This document shows positions 15,107 to 16,972 of a stretch of DNA of 16,972 nucleotides, one piece after another. The notes under the pieces are model-generated. The model was not told the DNA's origin. It ran no database searches and saw only the letters and a list, made by a program, of their open reading frames with translations. The first letter of the stretch is position 1; each line of letters opens with the position of its first letter. The stretch is from JAWLFY01 sp964462125 (GTDB lineage Bacteria > Planctomycetota > Planctomycetia > Pirellulales > Pirellulaceae), in assembly GCA_964462125.1 (NCBI GenBank), contig CAYWXT010000111.1:1-16972 (forward strand), read 5' to 3'. Position numbers and translations under genes: made by a program.

Positions 15107-16720
15107 TTAGAAATCGTTGCCGAAGGGGTCTTCATCGTCGCCGAGGTCAAAGGGGTCATCCTCCCCCGGAGCAAATGGATCGTCATCATCAGCGTCGAAC
15201 GGGTCCGGCTCGGTGGAGCTGTCCGGTTCGCGTTCCTCCGGAGCCGATTCCTCCTCGTCTGGAGCTTCCGGCATCTCCATCACGGACGAATTGAACTGAG
15301 GCAATTTGCTTGACTCGGGACGCAAGCACTGCACCGTGCCGGTATCGCTTAGCAGGTACAGTCGGTTGGAGACTCGATTGATCAGCACGTTCGCCGGTTG
15401 GAGTTCGCGAAGGCTGTGCAGCCGATCGCCGGTCTCGAGATTCAATACGGCCAAATGGCCGGTGAGCATCCGCACGTAAATCTGCCCATCGAAAACGGCC
15501 AGGATGTCATTGACCCCCGGCACACCCTGGTCCCAGTTTTCGTCTCCGTTTTCGGCGTCCAGCGAATAGAGGTTCCCGTAGGTCGAGCGGAGCAGAATCG
15601 TGTCATCGTGCAGACTCGGCGGGTCATAGAACGGTTCACCGAAAGGGCGGCTCCAGAGAACGTCACCGGTGTACGTGGCGTGGACGGCGTACACCTGACC
15701 CGCCTCGCTGGCAAAGTAAAACCGATCTCCCTCGGCGGCGATCCGCGAATCGACGATCCCGGCGGTTCGCAGGCGAAACCGGATGCTCGGCTCCCCTTCA
15801 AGTTCCATCACGTAGACGAACCCGTTGGCAGTCCCCCAGGCGCAGATGTTCGTCCCCGGCCCTCGCGTGGGGACTTGCAGCGCAGCTCCGGAGACCTTGG
15901 TAAAGAACGTGTCGGCTCGGGGATCGGTCAAAACGTGTCCTTCGATCCCGCTGCTGACCGACGGGATCAGAACATACTCGCCCACATGGACAGCGCCTTG
16001 AGCGGGCGCCTTGATGGTGCGGCGTTGGTTCAAGATTGATCCGTCGGTGGCGTCGATCACCAACAGGTTCGCTCCATTGATCACCGAGAGATAGTTTTCA
16101 TCCAACCCCATTCCGCGATAACCCAGTTCCCGGTCTCCCACCCGCGTCAACCAGTGTGACCGCCCGGTCTCCGCATCACGGCAGTCCAAAGTGCCGTCGT
16201 TGGAAAGGGTGTAGAGTAGCACGGCCGGAACGTCTCGCACCGCGACGGTGGCTTCGATTTCGCGCCGTTTCAACTTCCGGACCTCGTTGCGTGCCAGCCG
16301 TCTCGCTTCGTCTTCCCCGATCGGGTTGCCAAAACGATCTTGTTGATCAACCCGCGACCGCCACAAGACCTCGGCGTCACCGTTGGTCCCTTCGGCGGCG
16401 GACGGATCGGTCGGATCGTCCCCTTCGCTCTCCTCGGCCTCGTCGCTTTCCGAACCCCGTACGACTTCCACATTGCGGACGGTGGAAACGCGATCGACGA
16501 AGAGTCGCTGGTCGATGATTGATTGGGCCCCAGCGGGTACGGCCAAGGATCGTTGCCAGGCCTCGGTCAAACCGAGTCGCCCGGCCAAGGAGGGGCTGAG
16601 TAAGGAGTCGCCTGCCGTGGCACGTGGCGCACCGGTCAACGACAGACTCGTCGCGGTGAGGATCACCGCACAGGCGAAAACGGTTGAAACCGACGACCTG
16701 GTCGAGGCAATACGGGGCAC
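15107..16720 (-). CDS. Exported PQQ-type beta-propeller protein with acidic DPF-rich tail
   Basis: The stop is TAA at 15107-15109. The frame is open to a GTG at 16810, with further GTGs at 16780, 16729 and 16720. I choose 16720: it gives a normal signal peptide (MPRIAST.. then FACAVILTATSLSLTG, likely cleavage after ATA at residue 36) and an AGGTG lies 6 nt upstream. Numbering from there (537 aa): an acidic linker at about 90-115, a basic, probably helical segment at about 125-160, then about seven blades with PQQ/WD-like strands, for example GTLDCRDAETGRSHW (176-190), GQVYAVHATYTGDVLW (341-356), GNLYSLDAENGDENW (382-396) and GHLAVLNLETGD (421-432). The tail (481-537) is very acidic with four DPF motifs. 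It is probably a periplasmic or surface scaffold. The Trp-docking BamB-like fold is possible, but no enzyme site is seen and cofactor binding is not implied. It converges on flgK. Confidence 0.9.
   Translation of the reverse strand: MPRIASTRSSVSTVFACAVILTATSLSLTGAPRATAGDSLLSPSLAGRLGLTEAWQRSLAVPAGAQSIIDQRLFVDRVSTVRNVEVVRGSESDEAEESEGDDPTDPSAAEGTNGDAEVLWRSRVDQQDRFGNPIGEDEARRLARNEVRKLKRREIEATVAVRDVPAVLLYTLSNDGTLDCRDAETGRSHWLTRVGDRELGYRGMGLDENYLSVINGANLLVIDATDGSILNQRRTIKAPAQGAVHVGEYVLIPSVSSGIEGHVLTDPRADTFFTKVSGAALQVPTRGPGTNICAWGTANGFVYVMELEGEPSIRFRLRTAGIVDSRIAAEGDRFYFASEAGQVYAVHATYTGDVLWSRPFGEPFYDPPSLHDDTILLRSTYGNLYSLDAENGDENWDQGVPGVNDILAVFDGQIYVRMLTGHLAVLNLETGDRLHSLRELQPANVLINRVSNRLYLLSDTGTVQCLRPESSKLPQFNSSVMEMPEAPDEEESAPEEREPDSSTEPDPFDADDDDPFAPGEDDPFDLGDDEDPFGNDF
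15122..15205 (-). repeat. Four DPF motifs in acidic C-terminal tail of propeller protein
   Basis: The last 30 or so residues contain D-P-F four times (DPFDA, DPFAP, DPFDL, DPFG), spaced 8, 8 and 9 residues apart and separated by Asp/Glu/Gly runs. This is a short-period degenerate repeat at protein level. It resembles a flexible binding tail, perhaps for calcium or a protein partner; its function is unknown. Confidence 0.8.
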
Positions 16721-16824
16721 GTGGGACACCTGTGGGAAACAGCGGACGATGTCGAGAAAAGCTACCTTCAGTGTACTCACCGGCGCCCGACGCTGCGAAT
16801 CGGCCGCCACGACAATCTGGACGG

Positions 16825-16865
16825 TTGACGAGGGACGCCGTGTTCCGCAACCGAACCCTCGTCAA
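16825..16865 (-). repeat. 10-bp perfect inverted repeat between DUF1080 gene and propeller gene
   Basis: TTGACGAGGG (16825-16834) and CCCTCGTCAA (16856-16865) are exact inverse copies around a 21-nt loop. On the minus strand the hairpin starts 11 nt after the stop of the DUF1080-type gene, a terminator position, but no T-run follows. The word CAATCTGG also occurs directly repeated at 16813-16820 and 16863-16870, exactly 50 bp apart. It may be a terminator, an operator or an RNA-stability element. The longest propeller ORF start at 16810 lies 15 nt past the hairpin, which also argues for a later start. Confidence 0.6.
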
Positions 16866-16876
16866 TCTGGCGATCC

Positions 16877-16972
16877 TCACGGCAACTCGCGAATGCGAAG
16901 ATTGCGGAACTCGATTGGGCTCCCTTCGTGTTCCAGACACAAGTAACCTCGCCGCGGCTGGCATTCGTTGCC
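16877..16972 (-). CDS. C-terminal end of a DUF1080 / 3-keto-disaccharide hydrolase-like protein (partial)
   Basis: Read from the right edge on the minus strand, 31 codons precede TGA (16877-16879). The peptide includes RRGYLCLEHEG, then SPIEFRNLRIRELP at the very end. The pattern 'G.i.LQ.hG..i.FRNIrIkeL' ending at or near the C-terminus is the typical last two strands of the DUF1080 (PF06439-type) concanavalin-like fold, which is expanded in planctomycetes and linked to 3-keto-glycoside hydrolysis. The start and the catalytic part are outside the window, so enzyme activity cannot be judged. The gene lies upstream of the propeller gene on the same strand and could be co-transcribed with it unless the hairpin between them terminates. 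Confidence 0.8.
   Translation of the reverse strand, partial: GNECQPRRGYLCLEHEGSPIEFRNLRIRELP

Noticed and set aside
15122..15205. DPF motifs as eukaryote-like AP-2 adaptor-binding signals
   Set aside because: The protein has a secretion signal and the motif is only three residues long. A link with coat-protein biology is not supported.
15398..16039. Plus-strand open frame (213 codons) inside the propeller gene
   Set aside because: The minus strand shows a signal peptide and about seven propeller blades over the same bases. The plus-strand product has no domain. The frame at 16383-16946 is rejected likewise.
16770..16799. Possible minus-strand promoter TTCGCA-18 bp-TACACT before the propeller gene
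   Set aside because: It has only 4 of 6 matches in each box, which is common by chance. It would agree with a start at 16729 or 16720 but is not evidence on its own.

Overview
The window looks like a chromosomal piece of a GC-rich marine-type planctomycete, most likely Pirellulaceae (Rhodopirellula/Roseimaritima-like). This is inferred from the gene set: a giant secreted multidomain protein ending in a dockerin-like Ca-binding pair, a secreted PQQ-type propeller protein with an acidic DPF-rich tail, the end of a DUF1080 (3-keto-disaccharide hydrolase-like) gene, and flgK standing apart from other flagellar genes. No marker gene fixes the genus.

Layout. Positions 1-13285 (+) are one uninterrupted reading frame, open at the left edge, encoding at least 4,427 residues of a modular surface or extracellular-matrix protein. 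Domain order: a duplicated beta-helix-type unit, two PPC-like domains, a propeller-like region with an inserted module, two jelly-roll domains, a second beta-helix, an SbsA-like Ig domain, an interrupted GEVED domain, about 13 tandem Ig/cadherin-like modules with 'PVNDPP' linkers, a dockerin pair, and a charged tail. After a 122-bp gap holding a hairpin comes flgK (13408-15096, +), complete. Only 10 bp separate its stop from the stop of a convergent gene (15107 to about 16720, -) for an exported beta-propeller protein. Upstream of that gene on the same minus strand, across a short gap with a 10-bp perfect inverted repeat, lie the last 31 codons of a DUF1080-type gene that runs off the right edge.

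How the parts fit. The giant protein is probably involved in attachment or cell-envelope architecture. FlgK joins hook and filament in the swarmer stage. The propeller protein and the DUF1080 enzyme may form a small exported-protein group. Their proximity may be chance, because planctomycete flagellar genes are often scattered. No RNA genes, CRISPR arrays, insertion sequences or integrase genes were seen. I found no clearly new molecular system. The points most worth following are the alternating repeat architecture, the dockerin with its C-terminal tail, the homopolymer tracts in flgK, and the DPF tail.
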